64,000 nucleotides of DNA from Dryas octopetala (lineage: Eukaryota > Streptophyta > Magnoliopsida > Rosales > Rosaceae). A model generated the notes under the pieces. It ran no database searches. It was not told where the DNA came from and was given only the letters and a program-made list of their open reading frames with translations. The stretch spans positions 9,362,001 to 9,426,000 of the forward strand of contig OY992838.1 of assembly GCA_963921425.1 (NCBI GenBank), read 5' to 3'. Within the stretch, counting starts at the first letter, position 1; every line of letters starts with the position of its first letter. Shown here one piece after another: positions 1 through 12,296 of this stretch. A program made the position numbers and the translations under genes.

Positions 1-2340
1 TGAACTTGTGTATATAGAAAGTTCCATGTAAAAAGTAAGTAGAGACTAAATTTAGAGTAGATATGGTATGATGTGAATTTGATGATCGAATACTCAAAAC
101 ACGTTTGCCTTAGTGTCATATTTTGGTCCAATATTATCCAACAATTAAGCAAATAATAGTTCATTGTTGTGGTTTTTTTGTTTTGTTTTTGTTTTTGTTT
201 TGTGATTTCCATATATACGGGGCTTGATCTCATCATGGAAAAAATTGTTTTACCAAAACCAATTAGCATGAATTTGAGACTAATGCGTGAAATGTGGTAA
301 GAAAGTCAAAAAGTAGCTATCATGCACATGATGATATTAGATAAGAATGAGTTGTAAAGGACCGGCTCTAAGCAAATTTTCATTCAATGAAAAAAAAAAA
401 AAAGCAAATTTCCATTACATGCATTCAATAAAAATACCATTTGTTTTTTGTTTTTTGTTTTGTTTTTTTGTTTTTAAAGACTCCTCCCTACAAATAGCAC
501 ACGGAGGTTGTTAATACAGCCTGCCCATTTAATGAGCTGAGTGCTTGACCCTTTATTTTGTTTAAAACATTTCAGTACAACCCCTAACTGCTTCAATCCT
601 AAAATTATAAAAAGGTGATATTTATATAAATTTCTTTTGTATTTTTGTTATATATTCATATCAAAAATGAATAAATCAACACAAAAGCATAATAATTTGG
701 AATCATATTTAATTATTCACTATAATTTTGTTAATTACTTTTTATCGGTTACAAGCATTGAAATTATTGAACTTAATATTGTTTTAGGATATATGTCTAT
801 GGGGTTTAGGATTTACAATTTATAACTTAAATTCTAGACTTGAGTTCCCTTAAAAATAAAAAATAAAAAATTTATAGACTTGAGAATTATTGCCATCTTA
901 AAATTTAATCAAACTATGAAGTCAAGATTAAACGTGTAAGTAACATTAACATAATTGAAGTAAAAAACTAATAAAATAAAAGAAATGGGAAAAAATGATT
1001 GCTTAACGTTAATAATTTGAAAGACTTGAACACAAAGGCATGAGTCGGATGATCCAAAAATAGTGAGGAAATCATTGCATGAATGCAAGATGAAGAATCG
1101 GACTTCGGGTTCCGCCCGACATGCCCCAAGATTCATTCCGGATATGCTTAACCCGATTTGGTCAACTAACTTAACCAACGCCTTCTTGCTTTAGTTTACT
1201 CACATTTCTCCCACTCAATAAATATATTAAAATATTCAGCACGCTCGCTCTTTTTCTTCCCCGACAGGACTACATAGTCCGTGAACTCGACGTGCAATTG
1301 GCTCGCGACATGTGGAGAAGCATCTATTCATTATAAGCCGTACGTGCTGGTGGACGCGTGGGTCAAGAGTTTAAGACTGAGTCTGGCGCCGCAATTGAAG
1401 AGCTTGTCCCACTCGCGTGGTGATGCACGTGACATGTTGGCTCCAACTCCACTCTGCGCCGTATCCTCCGCGAAACCCAAACTGTGGTCAACAAAGATTG
1501 AACCATGGTTAGATTTAGAATTCAATAATCCTAGAAGGTTCTTGGCCCTCTAATTTGCTAATTGACTTTTTTATTTTTATTTTTATTTATTTTTATATTT
1601 TTCTATAGTTTGAGTATGAATTCAAAATCTTTTTTTTTTTGGGTCAGGGAATTCAAAATCATTTAACAAAGTTTTTAAGTTTATGATTTATATATTGTGA
1701 ATTATAATAAATGATATGAGAAACGTGTGGCTAAACTGCACCTAACATGTAGATGAATTATCATAATCTAGTATCTAATACTAAATAAAAATTATAATAT
1801 TTAATTTAAAATTAATTGGTAATGAGAGAGAAGTTAATGAGTTTGTATAAATGATACAAACAAAAAAATCATGAAAGGATTAATAGAAATAAAAGTAAAA
1901 AATAATTGTTCAAATTTGGGAACAATAGAACAATAAATACTTACTCTACGATTTTTAAAGTTTTAGTCCTCAGATAATAAGGGAAAAACAAATTAAAACA
2001 TATTTCATATATTTTGTAAAAATAATGCTATTCGCACTCCTTATTTTATCTTTAATTATTTGAAATGTATATTTTATAATCACATATGTTCGACATTATT
2101 TATGAATCAATCTTTGTTTCTCAACTTACATAATATTCTTGCATTGTTTTATATTTTTTTTTATATAAGGATAAATGACATGTTGTGTGGCTTATCACGT
2201 GTCATTTAAGTTGAAAAAGGAAAAAACTGAAAAAAAAAATTGAGTTTTAGTTCTTGTGATGAAGTGTTGTAAGTTAGAATTGGATAAAATAAGTTATCGA
2301 TTTGCGATAAATGAGTTTTTTGGTCTAATATGGCGTGCAA
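1..2340. other. AT-rich intergenic DNA, no supported gene
   Basis: No gene is recognised. A less AT-rich island at about 1060-1550 contains short open frames on both strands (for example 1281-1553 +), but their products resemble no family I know and lack clear splice or domain context. The rest is poly-T and poly-A rich intergenic sequence. Confidence 0.5.
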
Positions 2341-2348
2341 TGTGTTTT

Positions 2349-2680
2349 AGATGCAAGTTATTTGCTTGGAGGTAGATTTTCTTCAGGCGTGTTCAATGAT
2401 TAATCATGGAATATTAGATCCAAAAGAAAACCTAATTGAAGGGTCAGATGGGGCTTACTTGGTGGCCTAAGGTGTTCTAGTTGAGGAGGTCATAGCTTTG
2501 TTGGCTAAAGCTAATTTTTTCAATTTTTGTCATCAAACAAGAGAGCATAATAAAATTATTCATTTATGTTGTATGAGCCTATTTTGTTATTTTGGTCAGA
2601 GAATGATCATGATTGACTTATAAATTGAATTCAATGTAATTATCTCTAACCGACGTAATAAAATTAACAAAAGAAAAAAA
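2349..2680 (+). pseudogene. RNase H-domain relic of a LINE-type retrotransposon
   Basis: Read in one frame from about 2350, the translation has the pattern of a plant LINE RNase H domain: LEVDFLQACSMIN, then VEEVIALL, then a TREHNKIIH stretch resembling the conserved REAN..AH motif. An in-frame stop near 2468 interrupts it. About 100 bp further on lies an A-rich tail (2666-2681), as expected for the 3' end of a LINE. What is seen is the motif order and the stop; the family assignment is inference. Too degraded to be functional. Confidence 0.42.
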
Positions 2681-2905
2681 TGGGGTGTAACTAAGAAATT
2701 AAATTTTGAATTTTAAGAAAATTTTAAAAGTTCAACTAACAAATGTAGAGAAATTTTGAAAAAAATTTCAAAAGAATTTTTGATTTTGATGAAAATTTAA
2801 ACTAAATTAATTAAAACTTTTAACAAAATTTTGATAATTTCGTTTTAGTAATATTTTGAACTCTCAAAAAAATAGAATTTTCAAAATTTAATTGATGGGT
2901 GCAAC
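2681..2905. mobile_element. Possible small inverted-repeat element (MITE-like)
   Basis: The two ends of this 225-bp AT-rich block are roughly complementary: the left end with gaaattaaattttgaatttt pairs with the right end around 2875-2905. Pairing is imperfect and no clear target duplication is visible, so this could be chance complementarity in AT-rich sequence. Confidence 0.3.
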
Positions 2906-4232
2906 TAGACCCAAAAGTTAAAAGCCCGAGTCTTTCCACGTAGTCAGCTTCGAATCGCAGAAATCTTCCTAATAGACGAAATAGACAGGGACAACCTCGA
3001 CCATCTGATACATAATCATGACATCAGAACCTTCCTTTTAGGTCCTCCATCTTCTCTCCTGCTCGATCATCAACGGCTGTCATGACTCCTTTAAGTCTAT
3101 GTCACTACAACCATGATTGATTGAAACTCAATAGTCCTTTTCTTTAAGTACGCGTATACGACCTTTATTAAATATAATTGCTATTAATTAATTAAGATTG
3201 AAGATTAGATCGTGGAGAGGATTGGATTAATTAGTCTTATTAGATTAGGAGGCCAATAAGACCAAAACAGAGTTTTGCTTCATCAATATTATCCTCATCT
3301 TTTATATGCTTCTTAATTGTGGAATGTGGGGGCTTTGTCTTAATCACTCAAGATTAGAAACCTGCACTACTACACCACCATACTCATACCTGTTTTAAAT
3401 AATACTTCTCAAATGTCAAACCCAATCTAGGGGAACTTCGTAAGTGGCAACCGATTATTTTCATCACTAGCCGTCCATCAACTTCTTCAATTTGGTGAAC
3501 TAGCTTATCTACGGATAAGATTTTATATCATAGAGCTATGTTAAGCATGCATAGTGATCAACCATGCGCGGAGAATTATGAATTATTAATTGGTGTGACA
3601 TTTTCTTGTTGAATATGTACCAATAAACGACTATTAATTATTTGTATTAATTTTCTTACCAGTGATGCTCTAGGTATCTGGTATGTTAGGGCAATGGATT
3701 CCCAATTTAGACAGTACATGTCAAATAAATATTAAGTGATCAATATAGCTTTATAATTTTTTTGTATTTCCATTATATGATGGATTGTCAAATCCATACT
3801 AATTAACGACTTGTAAATTATTAAGTAAACTATACATTCAAATAATTGTAAGCTAATCAATAAATTAGATTCACAAATTTTTCGTATACTCATTATATTA
3901 TTGATTGTCAAATATCTATCATGTTATGTTGCTAAATTATCAGCCTAAAAAACATTCATTTGTATTAACATCCTTCTAAATATTATTATATAAGTAGTTT
4001 ATATCAATAAACTATCAATCTAGAATATATATTCAAAACAAATATTAACTAATCAATAATTATATTTATAATTTTTTTGTATTCTTTTTGTATTAACTAT
4101 TGTCAATCATGGATTAATTATTTTTTTATCAAAAATCTAACATGTTATATGGTCAAAATTAACATAATGACCTAAAACTTTCCTTATAACATTGAATTCT
4201 ATATTTATGTCATAATTATTGTTTATATATAT
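2906..4232. other. Intergenic DNA, nothing recognised
   Basis: AT-rich sequence with no long open frame, RNA gene or clear repeat structure that I can recognise. Confidence 0.5.
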
Positions 4233-4973
4233 TAGGCATAAATTCAATTTATACACATAATTATATATGCTATTTCAATGGGGTCTACGAACTTTTAAAT
4301 ATTTCAAATATACACCTGATTTATTATGTAAATTGAAAAATGAAATTCCGTTCATCAATTTATTGAGAGATCAGTTAAATGTCAGCTTGGCTTTTGCTAA
4401 CGGGGATTAATTAGCGACGTGGCACCAACTCAGCATACATTTCCCGCCAAATGAGCAACACATGTCCACTTGACACGGGCCCACACACCCATCACCTCAT
4501 TCCCGCTCGTCGAACGCTCTCCTGACCATTTAGTCTCCAAAAAACATCACGTTTTCCTCCAAATTCGAATATAAATCTCTCACTTGTGTTTAACGAGCGA
4601 GAAAGAGATGATAAGTTTGTGGACCCGTGTTAAGTGGACCTGTGTCGCTCATTTGGCGGGAAATGAGCGACACGGGTCCACCTAATCCCTGACACAGGCC
4701 CACAAACTCTCACTCTCTCTATTATTATTAAATTGTGGGCCCGTGTCGCTCATTCGCCGGGAAATGTTTGCTGAGATAGTGCTACGTCGTCAAGTAATCC
4801 CATTCAGCAAAAGCCCCAAGCTGTTATTTAACTGATCTCTCAACGAATCAATGGACATAAATTTATTTTTCAATTTAGATAATAGATCGGGTGTATATTT
4901 GAAATATTTTAAAGTTTATGAATCTCGTTAAAATAATTTATATAGTGATATGTCTAAATTAAATTTATGCCTA
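4233..4973. mobile_element. Foldback (long inverted-repeat) transposon, non-autonomous
   Basis: The left end begins taggcataaattcaattta and the right end is its near reverse complement, ending aatttatgccta. Complementarity continues inward for more than 200 bp per arm, including the stretch around 4370-4420 against 4785-4850. The centre holds further palindromes built from a gtgtcgctcatttggcggga motif (about 4440-4480, 4640-4680 and 4740-4765). There is no coding capacity. The flanks are TA-rich, so the target duplication cannot be fixed. It ends about 410 bp before the RAP2.4 TATA box and could influence that promoter, which is speculation. Confidence 0.75.
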
Positions 4974-5380
4974 TATATTATTGATGTATCTCGTGGGCTT
5001 TGTCAAAATTCAAAAGAGAAAGGCAAAGGCGAAGTACTCAAACTCAAATTCAACAGTTGCATTAACTCAACCTTGAAGGTGGTGTGAACGCTATAAACTA
5101 TGGTCAAGAAATCTGGCACCAAATTTAAGTATGACCAACTCACAAGTCCACTGACAGGTGGCAGTTGGCAATGGACAGGTGTCCATCATTAGGAAAAGAA
5201 AGAGTACGTGGAAGATAACCATTGGCCCTGAGTCATTCATTGAATGAGCCATACGTCATGAACAAAACCAGCTTATGAGAGAGGGACGTAATAATAAAAA
5301 ATACGGCAAGTGGGGCTCAGAGTGAAGATAATTGAGATTAACGGTGGGATTAAGGGAGGTAATTAAGCTCCCAAAGTCTT

Positions 5381-5387
5381 TATATAA
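5381..5387 (+). promoter_or_regulatory. Probable TATA box of the RAP2.4-like gene
   Basis: The sequence tatataa lies in a promoter-like context, about 620 bp before the start codon. That would put transcription start near 5412-5420 and give a leader of roughly 590 nt. The leader contains a plausible 5'-UTR intron: a CAG/GTTTTATT donor near 5687 and a TTCTTGTAG acceptor near 5851. An ABRE-like tacgtgg core lies upstream near 5206. All of this is inferred from sequence alone. Confidence 0.5.
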
Positions 5388-6005
5388 AGGCTTTGGAGCT
5401 AGCAGCTGAGAAAAAACAAAGTGAGGTTGAGAGACATTCACAGCTAAAAATAAAGTGAGAAAAACAGTGTGAGAGATCAGATCAAAGTGTGTGATTCTTG
5501 GGTTCTTTGTAATTTTTGTTTCATCCCCCCCTCTCTGTAATCCCCCGCTTCTCTGAATCCCTTTCTGTTAATCATCTGTCTTTCATGGTTATGATTTTTG
5601 GGTTTGTTTTTAAAATATGAACAAAAAGCAAACTTAGAAGGATTGATTTCTCAGGAAAGCGCAGGTGTTTTCAGAATCGAGATCCAGGTTTTATTTGTTT
5701 TTGCTAGCTGCTTAATTTTTTTTTTCTCTTTGAAAATCAGTTTGAAGGGTTATTTTAGTTCCCTCAAAGTTGGTTTTTGTTTTTTTTAAGCTTCTGGGAG
5801 TAGAAGAGGTTGATTATTTGAAATCTCTTTGATCCTTTTTGTTTCTTGTAGAAAAAGTTTTCTGGGTTTTTTTTTAATTTTCTCAAAACTCACACCTGTT
5901 CTTTAATTTTGATAAGAAACAGGTTGTTTTCTAAGTACTAAGTAGAACATTTTTTCTTCTTCTATTTGTTGTTTAAAGTTTTAATCTTTTAGTGAGTTTG
6001 AAGGC

Positions 6006-7103
6006 ATGGCAGCTACAATGGATTTCTACAGTAGCAGCAGAGCTCTTCAAGCATCCTCAGATCCCTTTAGGGGTGAGCTAATGGAAGCACTTGAGCCTTT
6101 TATGAAAAGTGCTTCTCCAACACCACCCACTTCTATACCCACAACCCCATCTCCTCCTTCTTCTTCTTACACCCCTTTTCCTTCTACCTCCACCTCTTTC
6201 CCTTCTTCCAACTACCTCTCTTTCTCTCCCTCAGTCCCAACCCAGCCCAGTTTGTACCAAGATGGTTGCTCAACCTCTTTGACCCAAGTGTTTGCAGATG
6301 GGTTCTCAGTGGGTTTGGAGCAACCCGGTTCAATTGGGCTCAACCACCTAACCCCTTCTCAGATCCACCAGATCCAAGCCCAGATCCAGGCCCAAAACCA
6401 ACAACCCCACTTACCTTGGCAAAACTACCAACAACCACCACCACAACTTCAACAACAACCACCATCACACACCCTCAGCTTCCTCAGCCCCAAGCCCATC
6501 CCAATGAAGCAGTCGGGTTCTCCTCCGAAACCCGCCAAGCTCTACAGGGGTGTGAGGCAACGACATTGGGGCAAATGGGTCGCTGAGATCCGACTCCCCA
6601 AGAACCGGACCCGGCTCTGGCTTGGCACCTTCGACACCGCCGAAGAAGCCGCCTTGGCCTACGACAAAGCCGCTTACAAGCTCCGCGGCGACTTCGCTCG
6701 GCTCAACTTCCCGCACCTCCGCCACACCGGCTCCTCCGTCGGCGGCGATTTCGGCGAGTACAAGCCCCTGCATTCCTCTGTCGACGCCAAGCTCGACGCC
6801 ATTTGCGAAGGCTTGGCTGAAGCTCAGAAACAGGGGAAGGCGGGGAAGCAAGTGCGCTCGACCAAGCCTCGCGCCAACTCGTCGTCGGTGGCGGCGCCAC
6901 CACCGCCGACGGTGAAGGTGGAGACCACCACTTCCTCGTCGCCGGTGATGACGGATAGCGAGGGGTCCGCGGGGTCTTCGCCGTTGTCGGACCTGACGTT
7001 CCCGGACTACACCGAGTCGTCGCCATGGGAAAACAGTGCTGTGGACAACACCATGTTGCAGAAGTACCCGTCTGAGATCGATTGGGCCTCCATTTTCGAT
7101 TAA
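6006..7103 (+). CDS. RAP2-4: AP2/ERF transcription factor, RAP2.4-like (DREB subgroup A-6)
   Basis: Intronless gene for a 365-residue nuclear DNA-binding protein. One AP2/ERF domain spans about residues 180-236, from [19 protein letters not shown] to FARLNFP. The valine after KW and the EIRLP context fit the DREB side of the family, and the protein as a whole resembles RAP2.4/RAP2.13 (group A-6). The first 170 residues are rich in Pro, Ser, Thr and Gln, typical of an activation region. The acidic tail ends in EIDWASIFD, a motif I associate with RAP2.4 proteins. Family members bind DRE/GCC-type elements and act in light, ethylene, drought and wounding responses. The ATG at 6006 gives the usual MAATMDF start; a second in-frame Met follows at residue 5. 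The second half of the gene is GC-rich. Overlapping open frames here are shadows. Confidence 0.95.
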   Translation: MAATMDFYSSSRALQASSDPFRGELMEALEPFMKSASPTPPTSIPTTPSPPSSSYTPFPSTSTSFPSSNYLSFSPSVPTQPSLYQDGCSTSLTQVFADGFSVGLEQPGSIGLNHLTPSQIHQIQAQIQAQNQQPHLPWQNYQQPPPQLQQQPPSHTLSFLSPKPIPMKQSGSPPKPAKLYRGVRQRHWGKWVAEIRLPKNRTRLWLGTFDTAEEAALAYDKAAYKLRGDFARLNFPHLRHTGSSVGGDFGEYKPLHSSVDAKLDAICEGLAEAQKQGKAGKQVRSTKPRANSSSVAAPPPPTVKVETTTSSSPVMTDSEGSAGSSPLSDLTFPDYTESSPWENSAVDNTMLQKYPSEIDWASIFD

Positions 7104-7654
7104 TTAGCATAAATCAATGTGTAATTGTAATTGGGTATGTGTTAGTTTGGTCAAAACAGAGTCACAGTCAGTAATATCTGTAGCGGTCTCTAGTCCAGTG
7201 GCTACTGCAATCAAGTTTTTGACGGTTGCAGAGACACATTTTTAGTATATTTGGTTTATTATTAGGGTTATTATTATTGTAGTTTTAGTGGGTCAATTGG
7301 GTTTTTGTTGTTAATATTATGATGATGTAAATCTTCATCATGGTCAGCTGGTTTTTTTCTTGCTAGACCATTAGGGTATTGGAGTTGAACTTTCTTTTAT
7401 GTAATCATCTTCTCTTATGTAACCTCAGTTGGTGTCTATATAATTGAAACGTTTATTATTATGTAATCCCTTTTGTGTTGATTTATTTTTGATGGTTATG
7501 GTTGGGAGAGAGCGTGAGATAATGTTGTGATGGATGTGTTTGTGGTGAAGCTTGAAATGGTTCATTTGGGCCTTTCACACAAAACTGGAAGATGTTAAAG
7601 AACATGTGATGCTGAGTCATTTTGTGGTCACAGCTCGATCAGATGGAATAGACC
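7104..7654 (+). other. 3' UTR and downstream region of the RAP2.4-like gene
   Basis: AT-rich sequence after the TAA stop, likely 3' UTR to about 7450 (TTATGTAATC repeats resemble plant poly(A) signal regions). No other gene is recognised. Confidence 0.45.
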
Positions 7655-8502
7655 TATCTGCTAGGGACCCGGATCCTCTTACCAGATTTTTGTCTGCCAG
7701 ACTATACAGGCTTTCAATCTCAGCTCCTCAAAAAAATTGTGTGGTTAAGATTTACCATATTTTTAATATCCAAATTTATTTCTTTTTAACCGTTATCAAA
7801 AACAAGAAAGTTTATTTATTTGTAGCAAAAAAATGATAAAAGTAGTCGCAGCTCCATCCCAGCACCTTCTTCCCTCCCGATGTAGCCCCCTCTCCCCCTT
7901 TGCGGCGATCGCTACCGCCACCGACTTTCTTTTTCACGGCCGGCAGCCACCCACTCCGCTCAGTGAGCAATTTGACTCTCTCCTCAGGAACCCATTGAAT
8001 TTCTAGCACAAAAACACCCACAATCAAGAACTCCTTTTCTAGCACCAAAATACCCATAATCAGATTCAAGAGAAGGAACAATTTGACCGCCATTCCTTTC
8101 CTCTCAATGAACAATTTGTAATCCACCAATTAATCTTCTTTGGTAGTTGATACTTTCTGGGTTTTCTTTCAAAATCTTTAAAATGTTCACTGAGAAGTCG
8201 ATAGTTTTAGCATCTGGTTTGGTTCATCCTCTTGAATTTTCCGGCAGCCATGGCAGAGGGAAGGAAGGAGGGTAAATGCCCAGGAGAAGACGATGGCTGA
8301 TTTATCATTAAAGCTGAAGTGTTTTTTTTTTTGGATAAATTATTAAAAGGTTGATGGATAAATATAAAATGGGTTTATTAAAAGTATTAAATAAATGGTA
8401 AAATCCTGACCATTAAATTCTTTTCAAGGGTTGAGATTGAAAGTCTGGTATAGTCCGGCAGACAAAAAACTGGTAGAGAATCCGGATCCATCTGCTAGAC
8501 CT
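7655..8502. mobile_element. Inverted-repeat transposon, about 850 bp, non-autonomous
   Basis: The arm at 7655-7760 (with ttgtctgccagactatacag) pairs with the reverse complement of 8395-8502 (with agtctggtatagtccggcag). Complementarity extends over roughly 100 bp at about 80 percent by eye. The interior is partly GC-rich (7850-8010) and has no recognisable transposase. Exact ends and target duplication were not resolved. Confidence 0.65.
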
Positions 8503-8530
8503 TTAGATTTTGGTGACATTGTGTTGGGTT

Positions 8531-8746
8531 TCCAGATTGTTCATCCCCAACCCGAGAGCAGATTTGGTACCAGTTTTTGGTACCAGGTTGGTACCAGGCT
8601 TTGATCAAAGCCTTTGATCTTAGCTTTCTCTCTCTACTCTCTCTCTCTCTCCTCCAAGATCAATGGCTTTGATCAAAGCCTGGTACCAGCCTGGTACCAA
8701 AAACTGGTACCAAATCTGCTCTCTCCCCGGGGATGAACAATCTGGA
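8531..8746. repeat. Long near-perfect hairpin (two 91-bp arms, about 34-bp CT-rich loop)
   Basis: Arm 8531-8621 is almost the exact reverse complement of 8656-8746; I count only a handful of mismatches. Each arm carries three GGTACC sites and a ctttgatcaaag palindrome. The loop is mostly CT repeat. A transcript from either strand would form one long duplex. It may be a small foldback element or a young small-RNA precursor. No known conserved miRNA sequence was recognised. Confidence 0.85.
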
Positions 8747-10399
8747 AAGTATGTTTTTGTTACGCAACTTGCATGGTCACCAATTTCATCATTTTGAACA
8801 TCAAGAATGACTGTCATCTTTGTTTACCCAAAAACAAGAAAATAAAAAGAATTTACTGGCATCTTAAACTGTCACCAAGTAATTGGTACCCCCCTTTAAC
8901 ATAATTTGGCATCTTCAATTATTTTGTCTCTTTTCTTAATTTAGCTTTCTGCTTTCATCAAGTTAGCTTGCACGTTTTATACTTTGGTGTGCTTCTTGTG
9001 GATCAATGTCATTTCTTTTTGGCAAATAATTGTTATGGATCATAGTCGCCAACTTTCTCTGTATCATTTACTAAAAAACTGTGATCTCAGTATTGCTTAT
9101 TCTATCAAAACCACCATTAACCATTGATCGTTAAGACAAGATTTGGGAATGCACTAATTGTCAATTGGCCACTATGAGTAGATATAATGATTTCTTTTGA
9201 GTTCCCAATCCCAAACTATCAGATTCAAGATTCAAGATCAGTACACACAGATTTGCAGTCATTGCTTCAATTTGCTTTCAAAGATCTTAACTTGGTTATA
9301 GGCCATTTTGTCCACTAAATAGTGCATAAAATGATTTCTTTCGTCATTGGATTCTCAAACAATTTACGCAAAGATTTAAAGTCATTTATTCAATCTGTTA
9401 TGATTTATAAATTAGGAGGATAGCTAATGCTAAGCAGAAATTAATTACAAATTCAGGTATTCCAATTTTTTATATGATGAATCATAAACTATGCTAACTA
9501 TGTATAGTTGTATACTAACAATCACAATGGGAGTTAGACTAAAAGTTGAGCTTCATTTCTTTTGTAATTATATTGTTAGAAAAATAATTGTCATTATTAG
9601 ATTGGTAGGTAGATGAGGAATATTCTCCCATATTTATGTGCAAGCACAGTCACTGAGGACCCTGACTAATGTGAAAGCAACATGTTAATGCTTATTATAA
9701 GAAATTCACATGGTGATAGGAAAATCAAAATATGACTTCCATATTGAGTTGAGAGTTGAGAGTTGAGACTGTTGAGTAGTGCATGTGCCAAGTGATTGTT
9801 TTGTTGGTCACACTAATTTTGAGGCACAAGGGATTGTCCTCCTGTCTCTCAAATTAATACTCAATTATTGAATTGAATACTAATGATCTAGAAAATTGAG
9901 AATTGGGAGGATTAATGGACCTCAGCAGTAATTGATTCAAGTATTCAACCCTTCAGTTAAGGGGTCAGCACATGTTTTGTTGAGTGTGCATGCACTAAGC
10001 AGATGCAGTGTTGAAATTTGAAAGCATAGTTATTAGTTAATTAATCCTTCTTTAGTTGAACTAAACCTTGCAATATCACTGGACCACCTATTAAATTGAA
10101 CGTTTGTGTTCAACTAGCTTGAAAGCATGTGTGACAATATTCATGAATCATAAACTAATGAATGGGATTGAGAAATTTAGAAAAATAGAATCTAAGTTTA
10201 AGTTCAAATGGAAAGGGTAGAACCTAAGTTTCTAAGGATCATTGTCAAAATCGAGTCTTATCAAAAACTGCATCGGTAATAATTTTAAAGTATTTTTCAA
10301 TCAAAATTTTTTTGTACGCAACTTAAAAAATCATTTATTTAGCGCTTGACCTTTTACAAAAAATCTAAAATTTTAACTTCAAGAGAACGAGATGTTGAA
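8747..10399. other. Intergenic DNA, nothing recognised
   Basis: AT-rich sequence without long open frames, RNA genes or clear repeats that I can identify. Confidence 0.5.
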
Positions 10400-10930
10400 C
10401 GAGATCCTGCCAATTGAATATTGCTACTAGAATTACGAATGATAAAACTCAAATCAGCTTTGCTTCCCCTTCATTCACATAACCATCAAAATTTAACTTA
10501 ACAAAACTATCCCACCACACTGAGGACCCTTAAGCAGGTTAACACCCAAAAAGCCTTAAAGTATGAATAAAAGACCAACAGGGTGAGCTTTAAGATGTTT
10601 GAAGGTAACAACATTTCTAGTATCCTAGATTTTCCAACATAGAATAAAATTATTTTCCAAAAATAAATTAGTTATAGTAGGCTTAGGATAAATAGGAGAA
10701 TTCCATATCAAATCAAACCAATCAATAAATGAACCTTGGAAAGATAAAAAAGTAGGACAATTAGTAGAAATTTGTCTCAAACAGACCCTAGTAAAGGAAA
10801 AACCCATGAAGAGATGACCCAAAGTTTCCACATCAATATTGCAAAAAGGGCAAGTTGGCTCTAAATGCCAATTTGTTTGGGAAAGCCTATCTTTGGTTAG
10901 AAGCCTTAGGATAAGAAACTTAATTCACAA
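10400..10930 (-). pseudogene. LINE (L1-type) relic: zf-RVT domain and start of RNase H
   Basis: Reverse-strand translation gives the zinc-binding region that follows reverse transcriptase in plant LINEs: TKDRLSQTNW, then CPFCNIDVETLGHLF (C-x2-C and downstream H), then a tryptophan-rich stretch and FKHLKAHP. Further along, after stops and frame changes, KLNFDGYVNEGEAKL resembles the start of the LINE RNase H domain (KLNFDGS). A 68-codon piece remains open at 10625-10831. The copy is 5' truncated with several stops, so it is dead. Confidence 0.72.
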
Positions 10931-11851
10931 TGACATGCAAAGCTGGAAGCTTTGACAACTCAGTTTTTTTTTTTTTTATCCTTTTTTATACTTCTAGACT
11001 AAAGTCACTAAACTATGAATCTTAATTACGTTTTACTAATCCTAATTTTCGCATGCGATTAACAGTATTAACCATGTAAAGTTATCTTTGATGCCCCATA
11101 ATTAAAATTTTTGGCAGACTGTGAAAATAGTTTGTTCATATTCGTTGGTGTCAGCACCACATATACATATCCATCTTTATTCTTATTCTTCCATCCCACT
11201 TCCTAGTGTGCATTTTGCATGAGGAAGGTCACAGGTACAACAAAAGAGGGTAAAAGACACACAAAAAAATAAAATAAAATAAAGTTGGTGGGGGTATTTG
11301 GAATCCATTTCTTACAAAGTTAAGAATTTGGGTTGGTTATTAAATTGAAATAATAGTTAAATTTCTGTTTAAAAATAACTTGTCAATGTTTTGTGTCGAC
11401 CATAGATGATATATTCCAAAGCAATGGCATCTATATATGACATGAAGAAGGAAAAAGACGTGTGAAATGGGAATGGAAAGAGTCCAATTCCAAAAGGACC
11501 AAAAGTGTTTTAGGAGGATTGGGAAACGCAGATATCCAATGGAATGGAATGATTTTGGCATTTTGCTGTGAAAGGTGAAAGGTAAAGAAGAAAGGTCATT
11601 CTATTAGATTAGGTCAGGCTACCTTTGGGACCCGAGGGATATAGATTGTGGAAGAATCTCAACATATCATTATAAACAAACAAAAGCTCCCAGATGGAGA
11701 CAATGGAATGGACTACCCTTTCCTATCTTTTTCTCTAATGCTGCCCACGCGGTGTTTCTCATTGTTTTTATCATATTTTTTTTCGATTAATCAATTATCG
11801 TATATGAGATTTGAATTTGGCTCAAGTATATTTATATCTATATAAATTATA
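10931..11851. other. Intergenic DNA, nothing recognised
   Basis: AT-rich sequence with short random open frames only. Confidence 0.5.
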
Positions 11852-12296
11852 GGGTCTATTTTAAGTTGGTCAATGAATTATAAAATATTTCAAATTTTCC
11901 TATTAACTATAGGATTCATTTCAAGTTGGTCCACGAATTATAAAATATTTCAAATTTCCCCATTAACTATAGAGTTCATTTCAAGTTGGTCTACGAACTA
12001 ACAAAAAACATACAGAATGGCAGACAAAACCGGGTTGACAAAAAAACTGAACCGAACCGGATTATTTATATATATTTTTTATTATTTATTTATTATATAA
12101 AAGTTATATATTTTCAATAAAAAAATATAAGGTATTTTTGGAATATGCTAGGTTCGAATCCATGACCACTTGAGGAGAGTAAAAGTGTGAATTCCTACTA
12201 CGTCATTTAGTCACTTATGATATTAAAGCACATGCAATATATTTATAAGCATACTAATACTTGAAATATAATAATTTATTAAATTATAATTGGTAT
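11852..12296. mobile_element. Left arm of a foldback transposon split by the Athila insertion
   Basis: This block is the near reverse complement of about 22025-22451. Near its outer end it carries about three tandem copies of a roughly 65-bp unit containing ttcaagttggtc and ataaaatatttcaaatt, mirrored in the right arm. Further in, a gttgacaaaaaaactgaacc stretch and a gctaggttcgaatccatgac stretch also have counterparts on the other side. The two arms and a short loop (about 21775-22025) make one foldback element of about 1.1 kb when the retrotransposon is discounted. No target duplication was found at its outer ends. Confidence 0.85.

Noticed and set aside
1281..1553. 90-codon frame in a less AT-rich island
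   Set aside because: No recognisable domain, no supporting neighbours, and an equally open frame on the other strand.
6465..7110. Several long frames overlapping the RAP2.4-like gene on both strands
   Set aside because: By-products of GC-rich coding sequence; only the AP2 frame has a domain.
12148..12162. tRNA B-box-like ggttcgaatcc
   Set aside because: No A box or cloverleaf around it, and it is mirrored in the other arm of the foldback element.
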